Numbered from the stretch's first letter, positions 26,278 to 35,787 are shown. The stretch is 64,000 bases of DNA from Micromonospora sp. WMMD961 (GCF_029626145.1 NZ_JARUBJ010000002.1:6272501-6336500), one strand, 5' to 3'. A program made the numbers and translations. Notes: generated by a model not told the origin, from the letters alone.

Positions 26278-26472
26278 TCAGCTGCCGGTGCGGACCCGCG
26301 CCACGAACGCGCGCCAGGCCGCCGGCGCGAAGGTGAGGACGGCACCGGCGCGGTCGGTGGAGTCACGGACCAGCACCTGTTCTGGCAGGTTGTCGGCCAC
26401 CTCGACGCAGGTGTCACCGCCGTTGCCGGACCGGGTCGACACGCGCCACCGAGGGGTGGGGGCGGAGTTCAC
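26278..26472 (-). CDS. DUF397 protein paired with XRE/DUF5753 regulator
   Basis: This 64-residue DUF397 domain reads WRVSTRSGNGGDTCVEVA, then VLVRDSTDR and FAPAAWRAFVARV. The GTG start overlaps the stop of the upstream XRE gene by 4 bp (GTGA, 26469-26472). DUF397 proteins (BldB-like) are the constant partners of XRE/DUF5753 regulators in actinobacteria and behave as their small modulators. Confidence 0.9.
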   Translation of the reverse strand: MNSAPTPRWRVSTRSGNGGDTCVEVADNLPEQVLVRDSTDRAGAVLTFAPAAWRAFVARVRTGS

Positions 26473-27251
26473 AGCTCGTTCACCAGCTTTCCGACCAGCT
26501 CGACTGACACGCCCGCCGGCAGGGCCTCGCCCAGCAGCGTGTCCCACATCGTCCTGATGGTATCAACGGTGTCGGTCCGGTCGACGATCTGACCGAAGAC
26601 CCCGTCGATGTAGGCCACCTCGTCGCCGTCGGGCAAATTGGCCAGCACGAAGCCGCCGGCCAGCCCGGGGTGCGCGCCCACGCCGGCGGCAATCACGTAA
26701 AGCCGGATGTGGGGCAGGGTGGCCAGCTCGACCAGCCGTTCCAACTGGGCGAGCTGGACGTCCCGATCGCCGACCACGCGGCGCAGCGCGGTCTCGTCGA
26801 CGACCGCGGTGAACCGCTTCGGGGTCGGGCCGGTCAGCAGCTCCTGGCGGGCCAGCCGGCCGGCGACCAGTTGGGCGACCTGCTCCGGGGTGTGGGTGCC
26901 CTGGGCGCTGAGCACCGCGTGCGCGTACGCCTCGGTCTGGAGCAGGCCCGGCACCAGCGACGGTTGAACGGTGCGGAGGGCGACCGCCTCTGCCTCGATC
27001 CCCCGCCACTGCGCGAACCAGGCCGGCGACTCCTGCCGGGCCGCCACCGCCAGCAACTCGGCCAACACCCCGCCGGTCTCCAGCGCCGCGTCCGCCGCCT
27101 CGGCGAACTGCGGGGTGGGTCGGCGTCGCCCGGTCTCGATCGCCGCGATGGTGGACGGACTCCACCTGATCAGCTCCGCCAGGGCCTCCTGCGAGACGCC
27201 CGCACCGGCCCGGGCCGCCTTGAGCGCCCTGATCCACATGTCGCCGTTCAT
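26469..27251 (-). CDS. XRE helix-turn-helix regulator with DUF5753 domain
   Basis: The 260-residue protein has an N-terminal Cro/CI helix-turn-helix (about 8-65, VSQEALAELIRWSPSTIAAIETG) and a C-terminal DUF5753 domain (about 75-250, with the marker VPGLLQTEAYAHAV). It forms a translationally coupled pair with the DUF397 gene. The target and ligand are unknown. Such pairs regulate development, antibiotic production or sit in toxin-antitoxin-like modules. Confidence 0.92.
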   Translation of the reverse strand: MNGDMWIRALKAARAGAGVSQEALAELIRWSPSTIAAIETGRRRPTPQFAEAADAALETGGVLAELLAVAARQESPAWFAQWRGIEAEAVALRTVQPSLVPGLLQTEAYAHAVLSAQGTHTPEQVAQLVAGRLARQELLTGPTPKRFTAVVDETALRRVVGDRDVQLAQLERLVELATLPHIRLYVIAAGVGAHPGLAGGFVLANLPDGDEVAYIDGVFGQIVDRTDTVDTIRTMWDTLLGEALPAGVSVELVGKLVNEL

Positions 27252-27345
27252 CCGACCGCCCCAGACTCCACTAAGAGTGATGAGTTCATCCTCGACGGTG
27301 ACGACGGTCAGGTCCAGCGGGTACGGCGACAGCGCGGCGTCCCGG

Positions 27346-28179
27346 TCACTCCCAGCGGTTGCCGGTGAGCTTCTCGTAGACGTCGATGTAGCGCGCCCGG
27401 GTCGCCTCGACCACCTCGGCCGGCAGGTCCGGGGCCGGGCCCTGCTTGTCCCAGCCGCTACCGGTGGCCCAGTCCCGCACGTACTGCTTGTCGTAGGAGA
27501 ACTGCACCCGTCCCGGCTGGTACGACTCGGCTGGCCAGAACCGCGACGAGTCGGAGGTGAGCAGCTCGTCGGCGAGGACCAGCGTGCCGTCCGGCGCCCA
27601 GCCCAGCTCGAGCTTGGTGTCGGCGACCAGGATGCCCCGGTCGGCGGCCAGCTCCGCGCCGCGCCGGTAGACGTCGAGGGTGATCTGCCGCAGTCGCTCG
27701 GCGGTCGCCTCGCCCACCTTGTCCACCACGTCGTCGTACGTGATGGGTTCGTCGTGCTCGCCCATCGGCGCCTTGCTCGACGGTGTGAAGATCGGCTCGG
27801 GCAGGATCGACGCCTCGCCCAGCCCTCGCGGCAGTGGTACGCCGGAGACCGCGCCGGTCCGCTCGTACTCCCGCAGGCCGCCGCCGGTGAGGTAGCCGCG
27901 GGCGACGCACTCGACCGGGAGCATGTCCAGCCGCTGGCACCGGATGGCCCGCCCGGCGAACTCGGCGGGCACGTCGGTGGCGGAGATGACGTGGTTCGGC
28001 ACCAGGTCGGCGAGCTGCTCGAACCACCACAGCGAGAGTGCGGTGAGCAGGCGACCCTTGTCTGGGATAGGCGTGGGCAGCGCCACGTCGTAGATCGAGA
28101 TGCGGTCCGAGGCGACCAGGATCAGGTCCTCGCCGTCGGCGTAGACATCCCGAGCCTTGCCAGAGTGCAGAAGTTCCAC
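27346..28179 (-). CDS. purC: Phosphoribosylaminoimidazole-succinocarboxamide synthase (SAICAR synthase)
   Basis: This 277-residue purine enzyme condenses CAIR with aspartate using ATP. The signatures are GKARDVYADGEDLILVASDRIS at the start of the ATP lobe, LPVECVARGYLTGGG and LVADTKLELGW. The C-terminal WATGSGWDK and RARYIDVYEKLTG match actinobacterial PurC. It begins at GTG 28177-28179. Confidence 0.96.
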   Translation of the reverse strand: MELLHSGKARDVYADGEDLILVASDRISIYDVALPTPIPDKGRLLTALSLWWFEQLADLVPNHVISATDVPAEFAGRAIRCQRLDMLPVECVARGYLTGGGLREYERTGAVSGVPLPRGLGEASILPEPIFTPSSKAPMGEHDEPITYDDVVDKVGEATAERLRQITLDVYRRGAELAADRGILVADTKLELGWAPDGTLVLADELLTSDSSRFWPAESYQPGRVQFSYDKQYVRDWATGSGWDKQGPAPDLPAEVVEATRARYIDVYEKLTGNRWE

Positions 28180-28318
28180 GCGCCCTAGTACACCATGCGG
28201 TGTCGGTCAGCCCGATTCGACCACCTGCGCGAGGGGGTGACCGGACGGACGTTGACACCCTCGTGCGCTGCCTGCGTGAATGGTCCGACCGCTGCCCCCG
28301 CAGGTCCAGGAGACCCCC

Positions 28319-29650
28319 GTGCCCGTTGTGCGACCCCCGTTCGACCGCCTCGGCGCCGACCCGGGCCGACGCCGACTGCTCGGCGCGCTGCTCGGCGCTC
28401 CTCTGCTCGCGTCGGGTGGGCTGGCCGGATGCAGCGACGGCGCCACCACGTCGACCCAGGACGGGCCGGTCGAGCTGTCGGTCTTCTGGTGGGGCAGCGC
28501 CAAGCGGGCCGAGATCACCGAGAAGGTGCTGCGCCTCTACTCGGATCGCAACCCCCGGGTCACCTTCCGGGTCACCTGGCAGGGCGCCGAGGGCTACTAC
28601 GACCGCCTGGCCACCCAGGCGGCGGGTGGCAACGTCCCGGACCTGATCCAGATCGACGACGCGATGCTGACCGAGTACGCCCAACGCCAGATCATCCTCG
28701 ACCTCAGCGACCGGGTCGCCGACCACCACCTGGACCTGCGGGGCCTGCCGGAAGGGCTGGTCCGCTACGGCACGGTCGAGGGGCGGACGATGGCGGTGGC
28801 CAGCGGGCAGACCCACATGAGCGTGGTCTTCAACCGCGACCTGCTGCAGGAGCTGCGGGTGCCCGAGCCCCGTGGCGGGATGACCTGGGCCGAATACCTC
28901 TCCTGGGCGGGGCAGGTCACCGACGCCAGTGACGGCCAGGTGGCCGGCACCATGGACGCGTCCGGCGACTACCGGGCGCTCTGGCTCTGGCTGCGGTCGA
29001 GGGGCGGTGAGTTCTACCGGGGCAACCAGATCGGTTTCGGCGCGGACGAGCTGATCGCGTGGTTCGAGCTGTGGCAGCAGGCCCGCGCCGAACGGGCCAC
29101 GCCGGGCGGGGCGCTCATCGAGCAGGCGGACAGCGGGGAGCCGGGCCGGCAACCGGTGGTCACCGGGTTGACCGCCGCGTCCTTCGCCTGGTCCCATCAG
29201 CTGCCGGAGCTTCAGCGACTCACCGATGCCGAGCTGGGCCTGACCGGCCTGCCGGGGGCACCCGGCGCCCAGTGGGCGCGGGCATCGATGTACTGGGCCG
29301 CATTCCGCGGCACCCGCCACCCGAACACCGTCGTCGACGTGATCAATTTCCTGACCACGAACGGCGAGGCCGGCACGGTCCTGGGCCACGAGCGCGGGCT
29401 GAACGCCAGCCTCGCTGTCCGTAGCTACGCCGAGGGCAGCATCACCGACCCGGCCCAGCGGCGGGCCGCCGCGTTCGGCGCCAGCATCGCCGACCTGCTC
29501 GGGCCGGCACCGGCGCCACCACCCCAGGGGCATGCCAAGGTGCGCACCCTGCTGGTCACCGCCGCCGAGCGCATCCGCGTCAGGCGGGACGGCACCCGGG
29601 AGGCCACCGCGCGTTTCCTGTCCCAGGCCATCGCGGCCCTGGCGGTGTGA
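28319..29650 (+). CDS. Extracellular solute-binding lipoprotein (sugar-type, family 1)
   Basis: The 443-residue protein has an N-terminal twin-arginine-like RRRLLGALLGAPLLASG followed by a lipobox GLAGC, so it should be a lipoprotein on the outer face of the membrane. The mature part matches COG1653 sugar-binding proteins (VELSVFWWGS, PDLIQIDDAMLTEYA, SVVFNRDLL). GTG 28319 has AGGAG 6 nt upstream. No permease or ATPase genes adjoin it, so it must work with components encoded elsewhere. Confidence 0.88.
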   Translation: MPVVRPPFDRLGADPGRRRLLGALLGAPLLASGGLAGCSDGATTSTQDGPVELSVFWWGSAKRAEITEKVLRLYSDRNPRVTFRVTWQGAEGYYDRLATQAAGGNVPDLIQIDDAMLTEYAQRQIILDLSDRVADHHLDLRGLPEGLVRYGTVEGRTMAVASGQTHMSVVFNRDLLQELRVPEPRGGMTWAEYLSWAGQVTDASDGQVAGTMDASGDYRALWLWLRSRGGEFYRGNQIGFGADELIAWFELWQQARAERATPGGALIEQADSGEPGRQPVVTGLTAASFAWSHQLPELQRLTDAELGLTGLPGAPGAQWARASMYWAAFRGTRHPNTVVDVINFLTTNGEAGTVLGHERGLNASLAVRSYAEGSITDPAQRRAAAFGASIADLLGPAPAPPPQGHAKVRTLLVTAAERIRVRRDGTREATARFLSQAIAALAV

Positions 29651-29697
29651 GCGCCGGCGGCCGGCTTCAGGGCCGGCCGCCCGGGACCTGGCGTCGG

Positions 29698-29946
29698 TTA
29701 GCGGGGCGGACCGCCCCGGCGGTTGCGCATCAGACGCAGCACCAGGAACACGACGATCGCGACCACCACCAGGCAGCAGAGCAGCGGGAGGATCCCGAAA
29801 CCGCTGCGGCCCCGCCGCCGGGCGGCCTCCACCACCAGCTCGCCGGTGCCCGTGGACGCCCAGGCCGCGACGGGCACGAAGACCGCCAGCACGGCCCCAC
29901 CGAGGACCGCGCTGAGCCGGCCCCACCACTTACCGAAGGAAGACAT
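29698..29946 (-). CDS. Small membrane protein
   Basis: The 82-residue product has an N-terminal hydrophobic segment resembling a signal anchor (LSAVLGGAVLAVFVPVAAWA), a short exposed basic part (EAARRRGRSG) and a second span (ILPLLCCLVVVAIVVFLVLR) followed by RNRRGGPPR. ATG 29944-29946 has GAGG upstream. No family recognised. It is divergent from the subtilase. Confidence 0.7.
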   Translation of the reverse strand: MSSFGKWWGRLSAVLGGAVLAVFVPVAAWASTGTGELVVEAARRRGRSGFGILPLLCCLVVVAIVVFLVLRLMRNRRGGPPR

Positions 29947-30090
29947 GTGCCCATCCTCGCCGAAGGGCGCAACCTCGGCACGTCTGTCCGCGCCGAATGA
30001 CGGAGCCGAGATCGTGGGCAACGTTCCCGCAACGCCCCGGCAACGATGATGATCTTTACATGGGTCTCCGCAGGTGATCGGATTCGATCC

Positions 30091-33000
30091 ATGGTCAACT
30101 CTGTAGTCAGTGCGTGGATCTCTCGCACCCGGAGATCTGCGGCGGCAGCGGTAGGCGTCACCCTCGTCGCCGCTCTCCTCACCCCGACGGCGGCGCACGG
30201 CGCCCCACCGCCTCCGGCGACACCCGCCGCCACCGGCAACGCACACCGCGCACCAGTCACGGTCACGCTGATCACCGGCGACCGGGTGACGGTGACCCCC
30301 GGCGTCAACGGCGCGACCCCCTCGGTGGACGTCACACGCGCGCCCGGCGCCACCGGGGCCGTACGGGTCTCCACCGAGGGCGGGGACACCTATGTGTACC
30401 CCGACGAGGCGATGCCCTACCTCGCGACCGGCCGACTCGACAAGCAGCTCTTCGACGTCACCCAACTGATCGCGCAGGGCTTCGACGACGCACGCACCAG
30501 CGAACTCCCCCTGATCGTCACCCGCTCCACCGACTCAGCGACGCGCCGGACCGGCACCACACTGCCGGGCGCGCAGACCACACTGGAGCTTCCCTCGGTC
30601 CGCGGCGAGGCAGTGCGCGCCCGACGGTCACAGGCGGCGGACTTCTGGTCCGCTCTCACCGGCGGTGGACAGTCACCGGCCGGCCTCCGCGCCGCCACCT
30701 CGACCCCGTCCTTCACGGCGGGCGTCGACAAGGTGTGGCTCGACGGTAAGGCCAAGGCCGCCCTCGCCGACACCACCTCGCAGGTCGGCGCACCGGCGGC
30801 CTGGGCGGCCGGAGGCACCGGCAGCGGTGTGCGGGTCGCCGTCCTGGACAGCGGCGTGGACACCACCCACCCCGACCTCGTGGGCCAGGTGGTGGCGTCC
30901 CGGAGTTTCATCCCCGGCCAGGACGTGATCGACCACAACGGGCACGGCACCCACACCGCGTCCACCGTCGCCGGGACGGGCGCCGCCTCGGACGGTAAGG
31001 AGCGGGGGGTCGCTCCCGATGCCGACCTGGTGGTCGGCAAGGTCCTCGACGAGTTCGGGAGCGGCTCGATCTCAGGGATCATCGCGGGCATGGAGTGGGC
31101 GGCGCGCACCGAGCACGCCAAGGTGATCAACATGAGCCTGGGCGTCAGCGCGTGGCACACGCAGGACGACCCGCTGAGCCAGGCCGTGAACCAGCTGACC
31201 GCCGAGACAGGCGCGCTCTTCGTCGTCTCCGCCGGCAACGGCGGTCCCGATCCGTACACCCTCGGCGCGCCGGGCACCGCGGACGCCGCGCTCACCATCG
31301 GCGCGGTGGACGCCTCCGACCACCTGGCCGACTTCTCCAGCGTCGGGCCGCGCGCCAACGACGAGGCCCTCAAGCCCGACATGACCGCCCCCGGCGTGGA
31401 CGTGCTGGCAGCGCGCTCGCAGCACCTCCCCTGGGGCGAGGGCTACTACCGCGTGGACAGTGGCACCTCGATGGCCGCACCCCACGTCGCCGGGGCGGCT
31501 GCCCTGCTGCTGCAGAAGCACCCCACCTGGAGCGCACGGCAGATCAAGGACGCGCTGATGAGCACCAGCGTCCGCACACCGGACTACAACGCGTACCAGG
31601 CCGGCAGCGGTCGACTGAACGTGGCCGCCGCCTACCACCAGGACCAGGTCGTCGCGACCGGCTCGGTGGACGCCGGCCTCGTCCGGTGGGCTCCCGGCAC
31701 CGCACCTCAGCCGATCACCCGGAAGATCAGCTACACCAACACGACGGCCAACCCGGTCACCCTGGCTCTCGCCGTCGAACACGGCGCCACCTCCGCACGA
31801 ACGTTCACGGTGGCCGCCGACAGCGTCACGGTGCCCGCTCACGGCACCGCGACCGTCGACGTCGTGGTGGACCCGGAAGGCCTCCCCTCGGGCCGGTACT
31901 CCGCCCAGGTCGCGGCGCGCTTCCCAGCCGGCGAGGTACACACGGCCGTCGGGATCGCTGTCGAGTCCAAGAAGCACGACCTCACCATCCACCTGAAGGA
32001 CCGCGCCGGTCGACCCATGAGCGGCGAGGTCGAGATCGTCAACGCCGAGACGGGCTCCACGTTCATGTGGGTCAACGACGGAAAGCTCACCAGTCGCCTG
32101 GCTCCCGGCTCGTACACCGTCGTCGCCGCAGCGGACGTGGAGGGTCTGAACGGTCCCCGCTCCCTCGGCCTCGCGATGCTGACCGCCCCCGAGGTCGACC
32201 TGACGACGGACCGGGTCGTGGAACTCGACGCCAGACGGGCCCGCCAGGTGAAGGTGGCGACACCGCAGCCGACCGCCGTCGTCAACAGCAGGATCGACGT
32301 CTACCGGTCCTTCACCTCCGCCGAACCGACGCCCACCGACTGGGGCGCCCTGAAGGAGACCTTCTGGCCCGGCGCCACCTACGACAGCCTGTGGGCGCTC
32401 CCGACCAAGGGCAAGGTGAAGAAGGGCAGCTTCGTCCTCACCACCCGGATCCGCGCCGCGCAGACGCCACTGGCGATCAGCTACGACGGCCGTCACCTCG
32501 GCGACCCCCTCGTGCAGCCTGGCTCGTTCGCACTGCCCGACGGCACGACTCGCCTGGACGCCGTCTTCGCGGGGGTGGGCGCGACGTCCGACTACGCCGG
32601 TCTGTCCGCGCGGGGCAAGGCCGTGGTCGTCCGCGGCAGCGACTCGGTGACCCCCATGGACCAGGCGACCGCGGCGCACACCGCCGGTGCGGCGATGCTC
32701 CTCGTGGTCAACGACCGCGACGGTCGCAAGAGTGACTGGTACGGCAACCCCGACGGCGTGACGACCGGGCAGGTCCCGGTCGCCTCGCTGACCATGGACC
32801 AGGGCGAGGCGTTGATCCAGAAGATCACCGCCGGCGGTCGCAAACCGGTACGGCTGACCGTCGTGGCCCACCCTGCGGCGAAGTACCTGTACGACCTGGT
32901 CGACTACCACCGTGGAGGGGTGCCCGCCGACCCCTCCGCCAAGACCGGTCCCCGCGACCTCGCACGGATCGATCTCACCTTCTCCCCTCCCCCGGGGAAG

Positions 33001-33864
33001 CAGTCCAGCGAGAGCCGGGTGGACTTCCCGCCGTACGAGTACGGGGCGGCACGCTCGTTCCCGTTCCAGCCGGTGGTGCCGGGTCCGCGTACCGACTGGG
33101 TCTCCGCAGGCGACGGCGTCACGTGGATGCAGTACGCCGACGTCGCCGACTGGGCGCGGTCCAACACGGAGGCGATCGCCTACCGGCCGGGCAGTGTGCA
33201 GAAGGACCGCTGGTTCGGGCCGATCACCCGGCCACGCATGCTCAGCACCGAGATCCCCTTCCGCGGTGAGACCGCCATGAGCGCCTACATCCAGGGGTTC
33301 GGCGATGCGGGAGCCGCGCACAGCGGCGGCGCCAGCATGTCGCAGATCGCCACGTTCTACCAGGGCGACAAGCAACTGACCCGGTTCGACGGTTGGCCGG
33401 AGATCGGCGCGGGTGACCTGTCGCCGGAGAAGCTGCCGTACCGGTTGGTCGTCGAGACCACTGGCAAACCGGAGTTCAGCCCGTACTCGACCGCCACGCA
33501 CACCGAATGGCGCTTCATCTCCGGCGGCAGCGCGGAGGTGCAGGCCATCCCGCTGGTCCAACTGGACTACGGAACGGACGTGGACGCCGCCGGTCGCGCG
33601 AAGCGTGGGAGCGACTTCTCGATCACGCCCGTGGTGGTGGGAAGCACCGCCGCCCGGGACGCGGTGTCCTCGCTCCGGCTGGAGGTCTCCTACGACGACG
33701 GGAAGACCTGGCAGCGGCAGGACCTGAAGGAGAAGAAGGGCACCTGGCGGGTCTTCCTGGACGCGCCGCACCGGGCCGACTTCGTGTCGATCCGGGTCAC
33801 CGCCGAGCAGCGCAACGGTGGCGGCGTCACCCAGACCGTCACCCGCGCCTTCGGCCTGAGGTAG
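30091..33864 (+). CDS. Secreted S8-family (subtilisin-like) serine peptidase
   Basis: The 1257-residue protein starts with a signal peptide (basic SRTRR, hydrophobic core, cleavage near AAHGA). A pro-region is followed by the S8 catalytic domain with D253 (VAVLDSGVDTTHPD), H285 (HNGHGTHTAS) and S460 (SGTSMAAPHVAG). A protease-associated (PA) domain lies near residues 820-910 (GAAMLLVVNDRDG), before a long C-terminal beta-rich region. The size fits large streptomycete-type secreted subtilases for nutrient scavenging. ATG 30091 gives the best signal peptide; ATG 30046 or 30049 would add 14-15 residues. Confidence 0.92.
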   Translation: MVNSVVSAWISRTRRSAAAAVGVTLVAALLTPTAAHGAPPPPATPAATGNAHRAPVTVTLITGDRVTVTPGVNGATPSVDVTRAPGATGAVRVSTEGGDTYVYPDEAMPYLATGRLDKQLFDVTQLIAQGFDDARTSELPLIVTRSTDSATRRTGTTLPGAQTTLELPSVRGEAVRARRSQAADFWSALTGGGQSPAGLRAATSTPSFTAGVDKVWLDGKAKAALADTTSQVGAPAAWAAGGTGSGVRVAVLDSGVDTTHPDLVGQVVASRSFIPGQDVIDHNGHGTHTASTVAGTGAASDGKERGVAPDADLVVGKVLDEFGSGSISGIIAGMEWAARTEHAKVINMSLGVSAWHTQDDPLSQAVNQLTAETGALFVVSAGNGGPDPYTLGAPGTADAALTIGAVDASDHLADFSSVGPRANDEALKPDMTAPGVDVLAARSQHLPWGEGYYRVDSGTSMAAPHVAGAAALLLQKHPTWSARQIKDALMSTSVRTPDYNAYQAGSGRLNVAAAYHQDQVVATGSVDAGLVRWAPGTAPQPITRKISYTNTTANPVTLALAVEHGATSARTFTVAADSVTVPAHGTATVDVVVDPEGLPSGRYSAQVAARFPAGEVHTAVGIAVESKKHDLTIHLKDRAGRPMSGEVEIVNAETGSTFMWVNDGKLTSRLAPGSYTVVAAADVEGLNGPRSLGLAMLTAPEVDLTTDRVVELDARRARQVKVATPQPTAVVNSRIDVYRSFTSAEPTPTDWGALKETFWPGATYDSLWALPTKGKVKKGSFVLTTRIRAAQTPLAISYDGRHLGDPLVQPGSFALPDGTTRLDAVFAGVGATSDYAGLSARGKAVVVRGSDSVTPMDQATAAHTAGAAMLLVVNDRDGRKSDWYGNPDGVTTGQVPVASLTMDQGEALIQKITAGGRKPVRLTVVAHPAAKYLYDLVDYHRGGVPADPSAKTGPRDLARIDLTFSPPPGKQSSESRVDFPPYEYGAARSFPFQPVVPGPRTDWVSAGDGVTWMQYADVADWARSNTEAIAYRPGSVQKDRWFGPITRPRMLSTEIPFRGETAMSAYIQGFGDAGAAHSGGASMSQIATFYQGDKQLTRFDGWPEIGAGDLSPEKLPYRLVVETTGKPEFSPYSTATHTEWRFISGGSAEVQAIPLVQLDYGTDVDAAGRAKRGSDFSITPVVVGSTAARDAVSSLRLEVSYDDGKTWQRQDLKEKKGTWRVFLDAPHRADFVSIRVTAEQRNGGGVTQTVTRAFGLR

Positions 33865-33872
33865 AACCCGCG

Positions 33873-33903
33873 AAGGGCCGGCACCTGCCAGGCGCCGGCC
33901 CTT
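33873..33903 (+). terminator. Terminator of the subtilase gene
   Basis: A perfect 10-bp stem, AAGGGCCGGC (33873-33882) with GCCGGCCCTT (33894-33903), begins 9 bp after the stop codon. Confidence 0.8.
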
Positions 33904-33936
33904 TCCGGATCTCGTACCGAAGAGAGGCACCAAACA

Positions 33937-33967
33937 AGCCCGGCCCCCACATCGTGGGGGCCGGGCT
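33937..33967 (-). terminator. Terminator downstream of the tRNA-fMet genes
   Basis: A perfect 14-bp stem with a 3-nt loop (AGCCCGGCCCCCAC and GTGGGGGCCGGGCT) lies 17 bp past the 3' end of the first tRNA on the minus strand. Confidence 0.75.
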
Positions 33968-33984
33968 CATGTCATTTCCATTTG

Positions 33985-34058
33985 TAGCGGGGACAGGATT
34001 TGAACCTGCGACCTCTGGGTTATGAGCCCAGCGAGCTACCGAGCTGCTCCACCCCGCG
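33985..34058 (-). tRNA. tRNA-fMet(CAT), initiator, copy 1
   Basis: The 74-nt cloverleaf has anticodon CAT in loop CTCATAA, three consecutive G:C pairs at the foot of the anticodon stem (GGG/CCC) and an unpaired C1:U72 end. Both are initiator hallmarks. The T-arm reads GGTTCAAATCC. The CCA end is not encoded (the sequence after A73 reads C then AAA). Confidence 0.97.
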
Positions 34059-34141
34059 TCGACTGGTCAAGACTAACCCATGCCGTGCCGGCGATGATCA
34101 GCGGGGTCACCGGCCGCCGCCAGGGCGATGCCCGGAACGGT

Positions 34142-34177
34142 GAAAGCCCGCCTCCGGCGAACCGGAGACGGGCTTTC
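34142..34177 (-). terminator. UUCG-loop hairpin between the two tRNA-fMet genes
   Basis: Arms GAAAGCCCG/CGGGCTTTC and CTCCGG/CCGGAG form a 16-position stem with one mismatch. The loop is UUCG in the minus-strand transcript. It would end or process the transcript of copy 2 before copy 1. Confidence 0.7.
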
Positions 34178-34182
34178 GTTCG

Positions 34183-34256
34183 TAGCGGGGACAGGATTTG
34201 AACCTGCGACCTCTGGGTTATGAGCCCAGCGAGCTACCGAGCTGCTCCACCCCGCG
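34183..34256 (-). tRNA. tRNA-fMet(CAT), initiator, copy 2
   Basis: Identical over all 74 nt to copy 1, on the same strand and 124 bp upstream of it. Same initiator features: CAT anticodon, GGG/CCC in the anticodon stem, C1:U72 mismatch and no encoded CCA. Confidence 0.97.
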
Positions 34257-34340
34257 TCGGCTCGATAACCGTAGCGCACCACCCCCGGGCCCCGCAAAAC
34301 GACAACCGAATCCCCCGGATCGCGGTCCGGGACACCGTGG

Positions 34341-35288
34341 TCAACCGAGCCAGGCCCGGATGGCGGCGACAGCGCGGCGACTGTCCGCGTCGACCTGCGT
34401 CCGCTGGCTGGAGGTGTTCTCCCAACCCTGCTCCCAGAGAACGGTCACCACGTCGCCGACCCGGATCGCCCGGACCAGCCGCACGTCCTGTACACCGGTC
34501 GGGTCGCCGTTGACGTCCTGCCCCGGGCTGCGCATCTCGAACAGCACCGACTCGTCGCCGTACCCGCTGTCGGCGAGCAGCCGCTGCGTGCTCCGCGACG
34601 GCGTGTCACCGCCGGGCCGGTTCTGCTCGGGGCAGTCCCGCACCGCCTGCCGCAGCTCGTCCAGCGCGTCGTCGGCGCGTCCGGCCCGGTAGATGGTGAT
34701 GGAATGCGTGTAGGTGCCGTCCGGGACGTACCCCTCACCGGGGTTCTGCGGCAGCTTGTAGACCAGCAGCCGGGTTCGGCGGTGCACCACCGCCTCACTC
34801 GGGATGCGCGCCCCACACAGCTCCGGCAGCACGGCCAGGTCCCGGAATTCCGGCGCGATGCCGATCTGGTTGGCTGCCGCGAGCGTGAAGAACGCCCGAT
34901 CCGGGATGCTGGTCGGCGTCCTGGGCGGCGGCGCACCGGTGACGCCGGGAGGCGTCGCCGTCGTGCCCGAGGAGCGTCCAGGCGTTGTCGGCGAGGCGGG
35001 CGGTGATGGCGAACCGCCGGTCACGCTCGGCGACGGCGACACGGATGGCGACGCCGGCGGCGTGAGCGTGCCGGCCGGCGAGGGTACGGTCGCCGACTGC
35101 GGAGCGACCACCTGGGTCCCGACAGCCACGCCCACCACCACCAGGGCCACGGCAAGGGTGCTCCCGGCGGCACGCAGCCGGGCCCGACGGTCCGCCTGGT
35201 GTCGCAGCACGTCGGGGACGCCCAGATCGCGAGCGTCGGCGTCGGCGGCGAGGGACCGGTACATCTCAGACAGTTCACGCGGGGACAT
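34341..35288 (-). CDS. Single-span exported protein, partner of the ECF sigma factor
   Basis: The 315-residue protein has a short cytoplasmic N-terminus (about 1-40), one membrane span (TLAVALVVVGVAVGTQVVA), a long Ser/Pro/Thr-rich linker and an extracytoplasmic domain (about 130-315) of unknown fold with two cysteines (ELCGARI, VRDCPEQ). The start overlaps the sigma-factor 3' end by 14 bp, so the two are coupled. The layout is that of a membrane anti-sigma factor, but no zinc motif or recognised anti-sigma domain is visible. Confidence 0.75.
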   Translation of the reverse strand: MSPRELSEMYRSLAADADARDLGVPDVLRHQADRRARLRAAGSTLAVALVVVGVAVGTQVVAPQSATVPSPAGTLTPPASPSVSPSPSVTGGSPSPPASPTTPGRSSGTTATPPGVTGAPPPRTPTSIPDRAFFTLAAANQIGIAPEFRDLAVLPELCGARIPSEAVVHRRTRLLVYKLPQNPGEGYVPDGTYTHSITIYRAGRADDALDELRQAVRDCPEQNRPGGDTPSRSTQRLLADSGYGDESVLFEMRSPGQDVNGDPTGVQDVRLVRAIRVGDVVTVLWEQGWENTSSQRTQVDADSRRAVAAIRAWLG

Positions 35289-35787
35289 CGGTGGCCTCCA
35301 GTTCCACGACGGCCAGATCGGGCAGCAACGCGGCGAGTCGGGCCCGGCCGCGGGAGAGCCACGACTTCACCGTGCCAACCGGCACGTCGACCTCTCGGGC
35401 GATCTCCTCGACCGGCATGTCGAACAGGTAGTGCAGCGCCAACACCCGCCGGTGGGTTGCCGGCACCTGACGCAGAGCCTGGACCAGCAGCACGCTGTCC
35501 TCGTTGGGCGGCGGGACCGGCGGCGGAGGCCCGGCAAGCCGCAGCGCGCCACGCAGGCCACCCAGCCGCCGCCAGCGGTCGGTCGCCAGGCGGGACACCA
35601 CCAGCCGCAGCCACGCCTCCGGCGCCGGATGCGCCGACAAGCTCCCCCACTGCCGCCAGGCCCGGGCGTACGCCTCCTGCACCAGGTCCTGCGCCTCGTT
35701 GTGGTCGCCGGTGACCGCATAGCCGTACCGCACCATCCGCCTCGCGGTGCTGCGGTAGAAGTCATCGAAGCTCTGCGCGTCCCTCAC
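35275..35787 (-). CDS. SigE-family ECF RNA polymerase sigma factor
   Basis: The 170-residue protein has region 2 (FYRSTARRMVRYGYAVTGD, AQDLVQEAYARAWRQW) and region 4 (VPATHRRVLALHYLFDMPVEEIA, VPVGTVKSWLSRGRARLAALL). It belongs to the actinobacterial SigE-like ECF group (TIGR02983 type). GTG 35785-35787 follows GGGGGAG. A candidate self-recognised promoter lies just upstream. Confidence 0.92.
   Translation of the reverse strand: MRDAQSFDDFYRSTARRMVRYGYAVTGDHNEAQDLVQEAYARAWRQWGSLSAHPAPEAWLRLVVSRLATDRWRRLGGLRGALRLAGPPPPVPPPNEDSVLLVQALRQVPATHRRVLALHYLFDMPVEEIAREVDVPVGTVKSWLSRGRARLAALLPDLAVVELEATDVPA

Noticed and set aside
28319..29929. Large minus-strand frame antisense to the solute-binding protein and running into purC
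   Set aside because: Shadow frame; purC and the lipoprotein have motifs and good ribosome binding sites.
31072..33933. Minus-strand open frame of about 950 codons opposite the subtilase
   Set aside because: Antisense shadow of a gene with an intact catalytic triad and signal peptide.
33985..34256. tRNA-fMet pair as an integration (att) site of a mobile element
   Set aside because: No integrase, no fragment repeat of the tRNA 3' end nearby, and both copies are complete.
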